Shown piece after piece: positions 41,262 to 52,011 of a stretch of DNA of 64,000 nt. How positions within the stretch are numbered: the stretch's first letter is position 1; each line of letters begins with the position of its first letter. Where the stretch lies: the NCBI RefSeq assembly GCF_004359215.1, contig NC_090617.1, forward strand, positions 2,359,180-2,423,179. The letters run 5' to 3'. Position numbers and translations under genes: made by a program. The DNA comes from Bremia lactucae. Its lineage: Eukaryota; Oomycota; Peronosporomycetes; Peronosporales; Peronosporaceae. The notes under the pieces were generated by a model. The model was not told where the DNA came from. It worked only from the letters and a program-made list of their open reading frames with translations, and searched no databases.

Positions 41262-42502
41262 AGCAAATTTTAAACTTGAAGAAGGCTTGGAAGTTGCGTC
41301 TGCTCTAACGAGCGACGATAACCGCGCTCGTGGTCCAGTCCTTCCTCCAAATCATGGAGGAAGCGATCGAGTTTGTCGATCTTCGACTCTAAATCCGACA
41401 CATGGGTCGGATCTAAATTTTCCCACTCCGCCACAAACATAGGTGGATTCCTACGGTGGCCAACGTTTCCTTGTGGAACGTATCCAAAACCACCGTGATG
41501 TGAAGGGGTAGCGAAAGAGTTATCTTGTTTGCTGGCGCGTTTATTCACCTTCACATGACGCTGGGAGCCTCGTTCCCAGCTGATTGTTGATGTTAAAGGG
41601 CCTATTCCGTCAGTATGACGAGACTCATTCGATGGATCAAAGGATCCATCGGGAAACAGCGCCCCTGGCGCCTGTAAATCGATTGCAGAACGTCAATCGC
41701 ATCGCGCATCTCTATAGAGCGAAGAAAGGGAAAAAACTCGCTTCGTGTTGTCAAGACAACGCGAACAGGGATCACCCCACGTGAGGCATGGAAGTTCAGC
41801 CTCACGTAACACCCGATGCAATTTATACCTTGCACCGGTTGGAATTCGTCTCTCAAACTTAACGCGAATCGCGTTAAGTCTTTGAAGTTAGGCTTCCCGT
41901 CCAACGTCTTTGACATTGCGAATAAACGCGCTCCAGGCTTGCATAAGCGAGAATTTATATCGCGTATTGTTGCCACTATACCATCGATGCTGAAAAGCAT
42001 CGAGATAAAAATCTTCCTCAGCGCGAAAGTTCTTCGCGCTGGGACCAAGGCCATGTAGCTTTGTCGCAATAAGTAAGGGATATTTATTGTGAGGAGTAGT
42101 CTCTCCAGACAAGCTATTAATTAGCTGCTCAGGCAAAAGCCACAGCTTCTTGTCAGGGGAAAGACGAGACATTTTATTGTCTACGCTCCCCTGAGTGTTA
42201 CCCACTGAAGAAGGGGTACCGAAAGAACTTTTAAAATGATTGCTTACGCCATCGTCATCGCCACGCACAGAAATATGTGCGGGTGACGACACAGGAGACT
42301 GTGCTGGCGATGAGGAATCATCCTCATCGTCGGAACCGAACATGCTGTAGCAAATGGTACCAGCACGTCTTCTCGAATGAGCCCCCTCATTCAGAGTCTC
42401 ATAGTCAGCCGCCTGACGATGATCAGGCGACTGTTCTATTCCCCCCGAGTCGGCCATTTTGTCCGACTCGCATTCGTAGTCGACCTCCAAGAGAGGTCGC
42501 AT
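40984..42502 (-). pseudogene. aORF of E5, diverged subtype
   Basis: 42502-41888 is open for 204 aa: MRPLLEVDYECESDKMADSGG, an acidic DDEDDSSSPAQSPVSSPAH stretch, then EEDFYLDAFQHRWYSGNNTRYKFSLMQAWSAFIRNVKDVGRE. This matches the FRHRWYTCKxAKDV..FQAWxxFVQNV block of E1. 42069-41602 continues after one frameshift (NFKDLTRFALSLRDEF, GINCIGCY). 41259-40984 is a coiled coil (RLEDRSKSAYSMLENERNH, ENLVREHKNLLGILEKCG). Same order as the E4 aORF but strongly diverged in sequence. That suggests an old, maintained gene. Confidence 0.7.
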
Positions 42503-42768
42503 TCACGTGGTGTATCACCACATGCACCCGCAACATTTAGAGTTGCGGGAGAAGATGACACTACGGCAGACGGAACGTCTGCCGCAAGAGACAATAATGT
42601 TCGCCCGTGGCTGCATAGACCGCAGCCGAAGGCGCCGCACTATTCGCATACCGCATGGACTTGTTAACCAGGCGATAGAATTAATAATGATGATTCAGAC
42701 CAATCCACATCGTTTTTTATAAAGTGGTCTTATAGTGACCACTCTTTCCAATCAGAGTGATTGTCGTT

Positions 42769-42782
42769 TAAGGGAGGGGTGA
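42769..42782 (+). promoter_or_regulatory. Polypurine tract of E5
   Basis: TAAGGGAGGGGTGA directly before the 3' LTR. Reverse equivalents (TCACCCC...) follow the reversed LTRs at 12367, 35803, 45885 and 57830; GATGGGGGAGGG precedes the LTR-B at 50421. Confidence 0.85.
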
Positions 42783-43218
42783 TGTAACGGGGTGTATCGT
42801 TACATGAAATTAACACCCAAAGGTTGTAAATTAATATCTTATCAAAAAGGTAAAAATATTTGAAAAATATTACTTTACATAGTAATATTCGAAAAGCTTA
42901 TCCATTGGTAGATATAGACCATTATATCTACTTTCTCCGCTGTCCAGTCAGCGCTGGACGCGCGCAAAGAGAAAGACAGATAAGACTTTTAGGACATATT
43001 TTGTATTTGCTTATATTTAAGTTAGTATTAAGTAGATAGACAAGAAAAACTTAATTATCTTAATACAGTTTTCATTTATACCCTCTTTAAAGCAAGTGTT
43101 TTAAAGAGAAGACTTCCTCTGCACGTACTGTACGTGAAGTGACGTAAGGCACCACTTGCACTTAGGCAGTGCGAAATGGACTTGTACTGAAACAGTACAA
43201 GTCGGTAGTGCCCTGTAC
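42783..43218 (+). repeat. LTR-A, 3' LTR of E5
   Basis: TGTAACGGGGTGTATCGTTACATG ... GTGCCCTGTACC. The end is decayed compared with CCCCGTTACA in other copies. (First motif reads TGTAACGGGGTGTATCG then TTACATG.). Confidence 0.85.
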
Positions 43219-43276
43219 CTTTAACGCTTTGTTTGGGCCTGAACCGATATATCATATCCTGTTTCCAGGGCCCAGA

Positions 43277-43757
43277 TGTAATAGGGCACACTTCGGTCGG
43301 TAAACCGTTGTTGTGGTATGTTTACTTTATGGGTAAAATACCCTTTTGTTCTATTTAAATCGTTAATCATTAATCACATTTATTATGGGTAGCATAAGTG
43401 ACAGCCGCCAGATATTAATCTGGCGGCCGAAATCTATCTAATTCAGCTAAAGCAAGGTTTTAGATTTAAAAAAAGTATATAAATTTCAGTTTTTCTTTTG
43501 ATATTAAAGCGTCTAGTGCCTTACTAAGGCTTGCGCATTGATCTGTGATAGATAAAAGCCTTTTTAAGGTAATCCTCTCCGGCACTAGTTGCCAATTGGT
43601 TCTACAAAATCCAGAATCCCTTAAACTAGGATTCGTTAAGCTCTACGAGCTTGTACAGCTCAATGAGTTGTTGAACCTATTACTTCTATACAACTAAGTG
43701 ACTTTTCTGAGTCTATAAGTCTTCCTCTGAATTATGCAGCAAGGTAGCTCCACCACA
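43277..43757 (+). repeat. LTR-B, 5' LTR of element B1
   Basis: TGTAATAGGGCACACTTCGG ... GTAGCTCCACCACA. Shares most of its length with 50421-50873. CCGCCAGAT/ATCTGGCGG is an internal inverted repeat at about 43403-43424. Confidence 0.85.
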
Positions 43758-43836
43758 TGGTAGCGTCATGGAATTGGCACTCGTCCAGCACGTCCATAAA
43801 CGGCGCTTTTCCACGTGGGATTCACTAAATTAGCAA

Positions 43837-44640
43837 ATGACCAGCATGTATGCACCGCCTGATCCGGCTTTTCGCATACGATTACGGCTTATAGCGACTC
43901 GTCAAAGGGATTCTGTCCAGAAATTAAGAACTCTCATTGCCGCTATGCACCAAGACCCGGTGCAAGAAGCAATTATAGTAACAGTCTTTATGGGGGTCTC
44001 AATGAGGGCGTTGCCCGGAAGGAATTATTCCGATCCCATCCTGCTACTTACGACAAGGCAGTTGCCATAGCGCTACCCACTGAGCTCGACTATTACTTCG
44101 TTCGTGCTAGCACGCCCGTTTACCGTGCAAGCTCTTCGAGCACATGGGTATCGTCTAATAGACCGGAACCCATGGATCTAAGCCTCGCTGAGGAGAAAGA
44201 AGAAGATTTTCAAGCTATAGAACAGCAGAGAAACATCCGCAGATGGCATATGTGTGGAAGCACGAAACACTTATTACGCCCAACTTGTCCCTTACACAAC
44301 GCGCGTAAAGCCCGAAAGAGCAACAATCCCGACCTACACAAGAATTCTGGTACGGTGCGGGAAAACGTAGATACCCTTTAGGGGTGAGGCGTCCTACTGG
44401 GGAATACCTAGGCGCTATTGAACCTCTGGGAGGTGAGAGTAATCAGGAACTAGCCGCAATTAGCTCTGTGCGAAAGGGCACGGAGCGTGAGTACAAGCCT
44501 GGCTTATTAGTCGCTGAGGTGACAGTAAAGGGCTTTGATATGTCATGGTCAATTTTAATTTACTCAGGGGCGTCGTGCAGTAATGCTTGACGTCTTTCCC
44601 TTGATCTGAATTAGCGATATGCTGAGGCGCTTAAAGTGCA
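43837..44640 (+). pseudogene. Gag and protease start of B1
   Basis: 43837-44070 begins MTSMYAPPDPAFRIRLRLIA. Shifting frames follow; 44172-44381 holds MDLSLAEEKEEDF and the knuckle WHMCGSTKHLLRPTCP. 44384-44590 reads LLVAEVTVKGFDMSWSILIYSGASCSNA: the protease active-site D-[ST]-G appears as YSGAS, so the Asp is lost. Family B is clearly distinct from family A in gag. Confidence 0.78.
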
Positions 44641-45401
44641 TGAAGGTGACATAATCATGCGAGCGGGACTCGTGTCACTGTTCCTAAAGTTCCGTTGAAC
44701 TTAAGTATTAAGTTTCTGGACTATGACGCTGTCTCGTCCTTGATTTGAATTCAAGATATGATCTTATCCTTGGTATGGCCTGGCTTCAACACCATTATTT
44801 AATGGATCGATTGCAGATCCAAGACCTTACGCGCAACGCGCAACGTTTCTAGCAAAGTTTTGGAGAGTTAGGAACCCACCTTTGCTAAGCAACAAAAGCG
44901 CCATTGGTAAGAATCACTTACCGAATCTGTCACTGTGCTAGACATTGGAATGTTTGAGTACATTTACTACAATGATGAAAACATTAATCTTGAGCCCGGC
45001 TCAGGAGAAGGGGGTGGAACGGCACATACTCCGTCGTGACACTCGTTGCGATAACGAATCACTGAATGCCGAAATCATTGTAGGCCTAGGGCTGAGTCAT
45101 TAAGGGTGTAATATCCCTGAGACACGTGGAGAGGCACGTCTAACTCCACCGAGTGTGGTCGGTCGAGATCGTGACACTATTGGCAAGCTGCCAGGGCATT
45201 TCAGGTCAAACCCTTCTAATGCACCTGAAGTAAAACGTAAATTATCACTGGACAAGTATCTGAGTTACATAGCTCCTCGTCGAATGTCAGATTGGACACC
45301 AATCTAACACAGAGCCAATAAATGTTGGAAAACTTGGGAACGTGGATGTCCGGCCTCTTAGAGGCGTATTGTCTCGACTCTGAGACAGCAGAGACGCGAA
45401 G
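44640..45401 (+). pseudogene. Protease tail and linker of B1, left of the nested element
   Basis: DLILGMAWLQHH around 44760-44790 is the motif after Gypsy proteases. The rest is broken linker with local inverted repeats (TGTCTC gactct GAGACA at about 45369). It ends at CGAAG, the target site of E7. Confidence 0.65.
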
Positions 45402-45884
45402 TGTAACAAGGCACCTTTTGCTAGTACTGATAACAGTAGTCAACCTAAACTGATTACAGTGAAGGTGAGGTGCCTCAACTACTTCACGTACACGATGTGG
45501 AGAGAAAGGATCTAAGTAGCCTAAGCTACTAAAGGCAAACTCTAAGGCTTTGAAATAAAGAAAAGGTAGAACTGTATTAATACATTAAGTTCTACGTAAC
45601 GATTCTCTATCTACTACTGACTTGATAGTATTAGGAGCTAAGTATGTATGGCGCCTACTTGCGCACTGCACAATCGTGTCTTGTGACGATTGGCGGGGTT
45701 AGTTCAAACTTAAAAGATCTGATGTCTTATTGCGTCAAAATAACCAAATTTGATAATATTGAAACTATTAAGTCAAAATCAAAGATAATAATTGTACTTA
45801 TTTAATTATTTCCTTTCATAGAAAACAACATTAACTATTCCTCTTATAGAAAATAATATTTATTTAACGGGATACCTCGTGACA
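45402..45884 (-). repeat. LTR-C, 3' LTR of E7
   Basis: TGTAACAAGGCACC ... CCTCGTGACA on the plus strand; adjacent TCACCCCCCTT is the reverse PPT. Confidence 0.88.
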
Positions 45885-45989
45885 TCACCCCCCTTCTTAA
45901 TCAACAGTCAAAATAGTGACTGATGTGGAGTTACAGAGAAATACTATTACGTCTTTCCCTGTAAGTTTTTGCATTATTGATTTCTTATC

Positions 45990-46720
45990 CAAAAACTCCA
46001 TTTTTTATTGTATGATTGCGCAAGTTAACGATACCCGTGCGCGTCGTCTCTGACAGCAAACCTGGCACCTGCACGACTCAGTGAATCTGTTGCGATGCAA
46101 ATGTTTCAGGTGACTCCTATGCGTCGACTGCTGGGATAAAGTTACCTCCTACTCCAATTGGATGTGAATGATATATGTCACCTGCTATTACAGTTGCGGG
46201 TGGCAGCGAGAAGTTACCTGCTACTCCCATTGTAGGTGACTGGGCCGAGTCGGCGTCATAGTCCGACTCAATGGCAATTGTTAAGGCCGCCGGATCAACT
46301 GGGGCCATGCCCGTTAAACCTACGGGTTCAAACGTGACAACCAAATTGGTAATGATGAGGTTGTTTAACACTTCGTCAGACCCTTTTGGTGAGTCATCTT
46401 GTGGTGACTCCATTACGACGATAATTGGTGATGTCAGAATGCATCACCAGGAGCGAAGTGGTCGTAAAGGTCACTTCAGTAAGCTGCGACTGGTGGTGCT
46501 AGTATGCATTACCAGGGACGGAGTGATTCGAAGGATCACTCCGCGAGTAATGTTAGCGTCTATCTGAATATGAGCCAATGGGAGAGGGAGAGCAATGTTT
46601 TGTGGTTTGCTTCCGAAAAGATGTCGTTGCCCGCTAAGGGCAACCTAACTCGTTGGTCTGGTATGACCAACGCTGGATAACATATTCCGTTATTCGACTC
46701 ATCCAGGCTTCACAAAACTG
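45990..46720 (+). pseudogene. aORF N-terminal half of E7
   Basis: Matches the start of the E4 aORF: the VRVVSD.KPGTC-like region at 46030, SPATITVAGGSEKLPATPIVGDW at 46150-46250, then VKAAGSTGAMPVKPTGSNVTT in the open frame 46271-46567 and RHHQERS-type repeats. It ends at the deletion joint near 46720 (CATCCAGGCTTCACAAAAC). Confidence 0.65.
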
Positions 46721-46729
46721 ACGTCTTTT

Positions 46730-47560
46730 GACAACGATTGCATTTTTGTAATCGTTTGTAACTTGAAGAGCGAGGTTTCTCGCTCTCTGCATACGAGAGA
46801 TCCACGGGTTTTGGACCTCCGTCTTCTTATCGTCTCGGTGGACGATATGCACCCGAGTGGACGACACCTGTTTCGGGCTCAAGTCCTCCTATTCCGCTAC
46901 AGAGATCGCTTCGCCAAGCGACTCAAGATCATGCCGGAACAGGTGAGTTTTGATAGGACAGTCTACAATACCTTTAATAAACACAGTTGCCTGTGTTTGT
47001 TCATCAATTCGATGACTCAAAATACAGGTACCAGGTATCGTATATGCTGGGCATAAGAGTGAAGGTCACGCTTCTCCCGCTTCAAATCCAGGAGCTCGGC
47101 TGTATCCCTGAAATCGGCACGTGGCGGCTCAAAGGTTTGCCTTAGTCGGATCTTAAAGACATCATAGGACCCAAAACCCAACGGGCCGTGGAGCTTGAGC
47201 CCTAAAGCCCGAGATTTGACACGTCCGGCTAAGTTGTACAATGCCAATTTCACTTTCTTCGCATCATCATTGATGCGGCGAGCTTAAATGGCATCGTCTA
47301 ATTCGACCTACCATCATAAAAGGCCGCACGTTGTTTATCTGTGTTCAGAGTGAGCATTATGGCGCCAACGGCTACCCCCGCTTACGACCGAACTGATTCG
47401 CTCGATCGCTCTCCATTCAAGGTCACTCAAATGAGTAAACCCTTCACGCGTGGCGTGATAGCCTTCTTATGGGGCTGGAAAGCTCCCTCCTTCATCATTC
47501 AACATGTACATGTTGGATGGAGCGTGCGTAGGCCGTTGAACGGACTACGAAGTGCTACCA
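46730..47560 (-). pseudogene. Gag of E7
   Basis: Minus strand from the MDMLND-type start (about 47510) through KLALYNLAGRVKSRALGLKLHGPL (47253-47017, 78 aa) to the nucleocapsid start CNRCQKT at about 46735, where the deletion cuts the zinc knuckle after its CxxC half. Broken by stops. Confidence 0.72.
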
Positions 47561-47567
47561 GGCCAGA

Positions 47568-48076
47568 TGTAACGGAGCACCTTTCACTAGTACTGATAAG
47601 TACTAGTTAACCTTACACTGATTACAGTGTAGGTGAGGTGCCTCGAATCTTCACGTACACAAGAGTACAGAGGACGTTTGTAAAGCTAAAAGTCTTTAGC
47701 TTTAAGGTATAGACTAAGGCTTTATCATAAAGAAAATGTAAAATTGTATTATCATATTAAGTTCGTACGTAACAACCTTCTATCTACTCCCGACTTAATT
47801 TAATTAGGAGCTAATTATGTATGGCGCCTACGTGCGCACCGCAAAAATCGTGTCTTGTGACGATTGGCGGAGTTGATTTAAACTTGAATCAACCAATCAA
47901 TTGAACTGATGTCTTATTGGGTCAATTTTACCAAATTTGATTAATAGGCATCATTAAGTCAAAATTAATGAAGTTAATAATTTTGTGCTTCTTTAGTTAT
48001 TTCCTCTCATAGGTTAAAAATTAAGTATTCTTATTATTACGAAAAAAATATGCATGTAACGAGACACTCCATTACA
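47568..48076 (-). repeat. LTR-C, 5' LTR of E7
   Basis: TGTAACGGAGCACC ... CACTCCATTACA on the plus strand. Preceded by GTGCTACCAGGCCAGA, the reverse primer-binding site. It differs from the 3' LTR at many sites, so the insertion is not recent. Confidence 0.88.
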
Positions 48077-48081
48077 CGAAG

Positions 48082-49020
48082 CATCTATAACATCACAACG
48101 TGATACGAGCGAGCAGCAGCATATGCTCGTTAATGGTTTGACCGTGAGAGAACTTAGCCTTGAGGCAATCCCTTCGTTACATGCTCTTTTAAGCTAGACG
48201 AAATGTCTATTGATGAGTTCGGCCGAGCCTTAAAGGCTGGTAACTTAACTAAGATGGTGGTTATTCGACCGAACATTGAGTTAAACTCATCATCGCTTCT
48301 GGATGAAGCCGTCCCGGAGGGCACAAAGTAAATCACCGACACTTAAAGATCCAACAGATCCATCTGTTTCCTTAGTGAGGGATTTCAAGATGTGGTGTGT
48401 ACCAATCCACCATCATTTTTACCTCCCTGTCATGAAATTGACTTGATTCCTGGAACCAAATACCGTGTCACACGACAGTGGCCTTTACCAAAAGAATAGT
48501 GTGACATCATTGACGACTTTTTCCGTGCGAAGCACGAGGCTGGAATGGTACACGAGAGTAAATATCCTAATTCGACAAACATTTTGTGTCAAAAAGCCGA
48601 ATGGTAAATGGCGCATCGTACATGCATATAATAAGCTTAATGCTTCCACTATACCAGCACAAACCTCCATTCCTAAGAAGGATATTTTCTAGAGCAATAT
48701 GGGGATGTAATGTGTACAGTGCACTTGACTTAGTCGATGGTTATTATCAACTACTCATGCGAGCTAGCGATGTCGCGCTTACAGCGGTTAGCACCCCAAT
48801 CGATATGCAATGGGAGTGGTTGGTTTTGCCACAAGGGCACTCAAACGCCCCGGCTACATTTAATTGTCTAGTGACACAGCTGCTCCCCCTCATCGAGATT
48901 ATGCACAGACTTATTTTAATGACATTTTTGACCATAGTCTTGCGGAGCAGGGTCGGTCGGATGCTTGCTGATATCAGCCCCGTAACCGTCGGAATAAGCA
49001 AGCGAATTTTTGTCTTAAGA
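48082..49020 (+). pseudogene. RT of B1, right of the nested element
   Basis: CHEIDLIPGTKYRVTRQWPLPK near 48430, 48465-48692 with CVKKPNGKWRIVHAYNKLNA, and 48586-49032 with YSALDLVDGYYQLLMRASDVALTAVSTP and WEWLVLPQGHSNAPATFN. The catalytic box is destroyed (RLILMTFLTIVL). Sequence then jumps to the end of integrase. Confidence 0.85.
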
Positions 49021-49024
49021 CACA

Positions 49025-50420
49025 AGCGCTGATAGCCAGGACAAAAAAAGAACAAGTGGAAGCCAAAGGCAGGAGTTGTATTGATTCTTACGCTGTCGGA
49101 GACCGAGTTTTGTAAGACGCTAAAACCCTACCAACAAACTTGGTTTCTGCGGACTTGAGACCAAATTGCGCCCGCGCATTGTTATACCGTTTACGGTCGT
49201 GGCCATTGAGGGCCTTGCTTACACGCTAAACCTTCCTCGCGAGCTGCGTAAGTCCACGTTGGCTTGCTTTATCCATATCGGGACCTTTCACGCGTGGACT
49301 TATATACGCTTGTGCCGAGACAAGCGGCCGTGCCGCAGCTTGCTGCATCCTCATCAGGATCTCCAGCTGGCCCTTCAAACGAGGTTGTTGATGTTCCAAT
49401 GTTATAAGACAGATTTAGACCCCGGTGGGGCTTCGGTGACCTCAATGAGGAAATTTCCGATTGTCCCATTTCCAAATGAATCAAAAGCGAATTCAATGCT
49501 TCGTTTGAGAACTGGGTACACCGGGCCCGCTGCCATCGCAACATCTCGTGTCTGCGAGAGTCTGCGGACGTGGCTGCTGTTCGCTTGAAACGGAAGCTTC
49601 ACTTCGATTTCGCCACGTGGAAACTTCACAATATACCAATTTTGGACATTGCGACGACGTCGCTTTAGGAGCTTCTTCACGTGAAACTAAAGGTTCCCTC
49701 GCCTATCGAGCAACGCAAGAGGGGGCCAAAATCTCGGTGATAGCATTTGATGCTTTAAAGCACGAGGTGCAACTTCTTCGCGGGGGCTTTGCTCAGATGG
49801 AGGGCTCTTTTGACGCCAAATGCGTCAAATACTTTCATCGCGTCAATACCTTGCGTGAAAGGTATCGCTCGTGAAGAGCGTCGCAAGCAGCGAGATACTT
49901 CGGCGTCTCGCCTTAGGTCCGGAGGTCCAGATGGCCAAGCTGCGACCCGAACCTCTTAAAGGCCTTCTTTCACACTAAGTGGAGTGAATCGATATTCACT
50001 GTGAGCTTTTGCTTTCGCAAGGTCGCAGCTTGACAAAGAGCTCTAAGGATTGCCTGCTTTTTCTCCATCAAGCGAATACGGAGCTATGTTCGACTCAGGG
50101 TTCGGTGTCCTGCGCAATGTAGCTAAAGCATCCGCGGCACCACGTTCTAGAGACAGATTTGGGGCCCGACGAGATTTGTTCCACATGACGAGGCGTGTAG
50201 GAGCCGCGCTCCTTTTCCCCGTCCTCCGATTGAATGTGAGTTTCATAGTCCACCATCATCTTATCGTTAAGGATGGAGCTAAAAGTCTGGAACTCACGCT
50301 TAGTTATCATCAGACATAGGAATGCAAAATACAACCGAAGGTTGGCTGTTTATATTCCAACCTTAAAGAGGAAATGAAGCGAATGTTGTCGCTCAATGCC
50401 AACAGTCTGATGGGGGAGGG
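49025..50420. pseudogene. Integrase end and coiled-coil ORF region of B1
   Basis: 49070-49300 on the plus strand: RQELY/DSYAVGDRVL and IEGLAYTLNLPRELR, the SH3-like end of integrase. Beyond it, 49548-49874 on the plus strand has SSRETKGSLAYRATQEGAKISVIAFDALKHEVQLL. Its homologue in B2 lies on the minus strand (56365-56041), so this block is inverted in one copy. 49874-50420 shares CACACTAAG and CTTTTGCTTTCGCA blocks with B2 in the same orientation. Confidence 0.6.
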
Positions 50421-50873
50421 TGTAATGAGGCACATTTCCGTTGGTGAACCGTTGTTGTGGTACATTTACTCTGTGGGTTAAATACTCAGGTTCTGTTTAA
50501 AATAGTTAATCACTACAAGCCCATTTATTATGGGTAACATATCTGGCGGCCGAAATCAATTCTATTTTTATGTAAGGTTTTAGATACTAATATATAACAA
50601 GTTCAGTCCCCCTTTGATCTTACGGCGTTTAACGCCTTCCTAAGGCTTTCTCATTGATCTACGAGTGAAAGAAACCTTTCTAAAGGAATGTACTTCTGGG
50701 CATTAATTGCCATTTAATTCTACGAACCCCTGAACCCCTTGAACTAGGATTCGTTTAGCTCCACGAGCTTGTACAACTTATGAGTTGTTAAACCTATTAG
50801 TTCTATAGAACTAAGTGACTCTCTGAGTCCATAAGTCTTCCTCTGGCTTAAAGAGCAAGGTAGCTCCGCTACA
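50421..50873 (+). repeat. LTR-B shared between B1 and B2
   Basis: TGTAATGAGGCACATTTCCG ... GTAGCTCCGCTACA, 453 bp. A PPT lies to its left (3' LTR of B1), and a leader and protease/RT of B2 follow to its right. Confidence 0.85.
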
Positions 50874-51654
50874 CCAGAGGTTCTTGGTGTAAGGCTGCAA
50901 GCCTAATTGCATTATGCGTCCACTCTTATCGGACAGGTCCATGACCACTGAGTAGCATTTATGCTAACTTGGTACATGCCATGATCCAAACATAGCAACA
51001 ACGAGTGGCACTAGCTATCTCTAAGCTCGATGGTATCTATAACGTCTATAGACGTCGCAGTTCCCAGGTGAGATACGCTGAGATAGCAATTGATTCGCGT
51101 ATTTGCACCACCTAATCAGTTTTTTCGCATACGATCGCGATTCATATCTGCTTGTCGGGGTAAAGGGGCCCTAGAGGACTATGGTTAGAACTTGAGAAGT
51201 CTTGTTGCTGCTACCCATTACATGGGATGGTTTTTATTAATCATTTCATGAAAGGTCCTAATACAGCCGTGACCGCGCGGAAGTTTTGATCGCACCCATG
51301 AACTCATCCTTGGTATGGCCTGGCTTGCAAGCCATGAGCCATGGATTCATTGAAAGTTTAAGACCTTGGGCGCAATACGCGATGTTTCTAGCGAAGCTTT
51401 GGAGAGTCATGAGTCCACCTTTACTAGGAAACAAAAGCGATATTGCGAGCCAATCACAGAGTCTGTCAGCATGCTGGACATTGGAATGTCTGAGCTGAAT
51501 AACTTCAACAATAAAAATATGAATTTTTCGCATGGCTCAATAATTGTTAGTGAAACTGTACTAACTCCGTTGAGTGATACTCATTATGTTAATGAATCAC
51601 TAATTGCTGAAAGCATTGTGGGCATAGGCTGGAGTCATCAAGGGTAGATGCACG
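50874..51654 (+). pseudogene. Leader, gag and protease remnants of B2
   Basis: Leader to about 51060, then short gag traces (TPPNQFFRIRSRFIS near 51110) and directly SLVWPGLQAMSHGFIESLRP (51286-51498), the protease tail. Most of gag is deleted compared with B1. Confidence 0.6.
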
Positions 51655-52011
51655 TAGAGTAAACGACTATCTAGCTAGATTATGGAATATAAAACTTACC
51701 ACTTTTTTTAGACCAAAAACCTAAACCTAACGCCCTTGCCGTTTTTGCTCTCTGCGGTGATGGAGCCGCCGTGGGCTTCTATTGCAGCTTTGCATAGGGC
51801 TAGGCCTATGCCGCGGCCTTCTGCTTTTGATACGGTATTTGAACCCATCTTGAATGGGGTGAAGATGTCGTATAATTCTCCGTGCGGGATGCCTATTCCG
51901 TCGTCTTCGATCACGAACTCTACGAAATTCGAAAAAAGTAAAACAAGTTTCTGGAATCGAACTGAATTGGGAAATAAAACTAAGTGAAAAAGGAGGTGAA
52001 ATTCACCTGAG
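51655..52011 (-). pseudogene. Bacterial-type histidine kinase ATPase-domain fragment
   Basis: 51914-51708 plus upstream in-frame codons encode VEFVIEDDGIGIPHGELYDIF, TPFKMGSNTVSKAEGRGIGL and ALCKAAIEAHGG, ending GVRFRFLV and a stop. (Stretches shown separately.) These are the G1 (DDGIGIP), F (IFTPF) and G2 (GRGIGLALCK) boxes of HATPase_c, in order, ending naturally. The H-box and most of the N-box are absent. The fragment interrupts a B2 stretch that is contiguous in B1 (CATTAAGGGTG ... GATCGTGACACTATTGGCAA). From memory, the wording is like alphaproteobacterial (Rickettsiales-type) kinases; not verified. Confidence 0.85.

Larger units (their letters stand above)
38171..43218 (+). mobile_element. 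Gypsy element E5 (family A), 5' truncated, with 3' LTR
   Basis: RT, RNase H, integrase and C-terminal module on the plus strand, aORF on the minus strand, polypurine tract TAAGGGAGGGGTGA (42769-42782) and LTR-A. This shows the natural 3' arrangement of the family: pol, antisense ORF, PPT, LTR. Confidence 0.88.
45402..48076 (-). mobile_element. Nested Gypsy E7: LTR - gag - aORF - LTR, pol deleted
   Basis: LTR-C copies at both ends in reverse orientation, with perfect 5-bp TSD CGAAG (45397-45401 and 48077-48081). The right LTR is the 5' LTR, with its primer-binding site TGGTAGCACT at 47552-47561 in reverse; the left is the 3' LTR with the PPT at 45885. Between them the minus strand holds gag (47560-46730) and the plus strand the aORF start (about 45990-46720). 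All of pol is gone. Confidence 0.9.
43277..50873 (+). mobile_element. Gypsy element B1 (family B), with a nested element
   Basis: LTR-B, gag, protease tail, RT, an integrase C-terminal piece, a PPT (GATGGGGGAGGG, 50409-50420) and LTR-B. Most of RNase H and integrase is deleted between about 48990 and 49030. The Gypsy element E7 (45402-48076) is inserted with TSD CGAAG. Confidence 0.82.
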
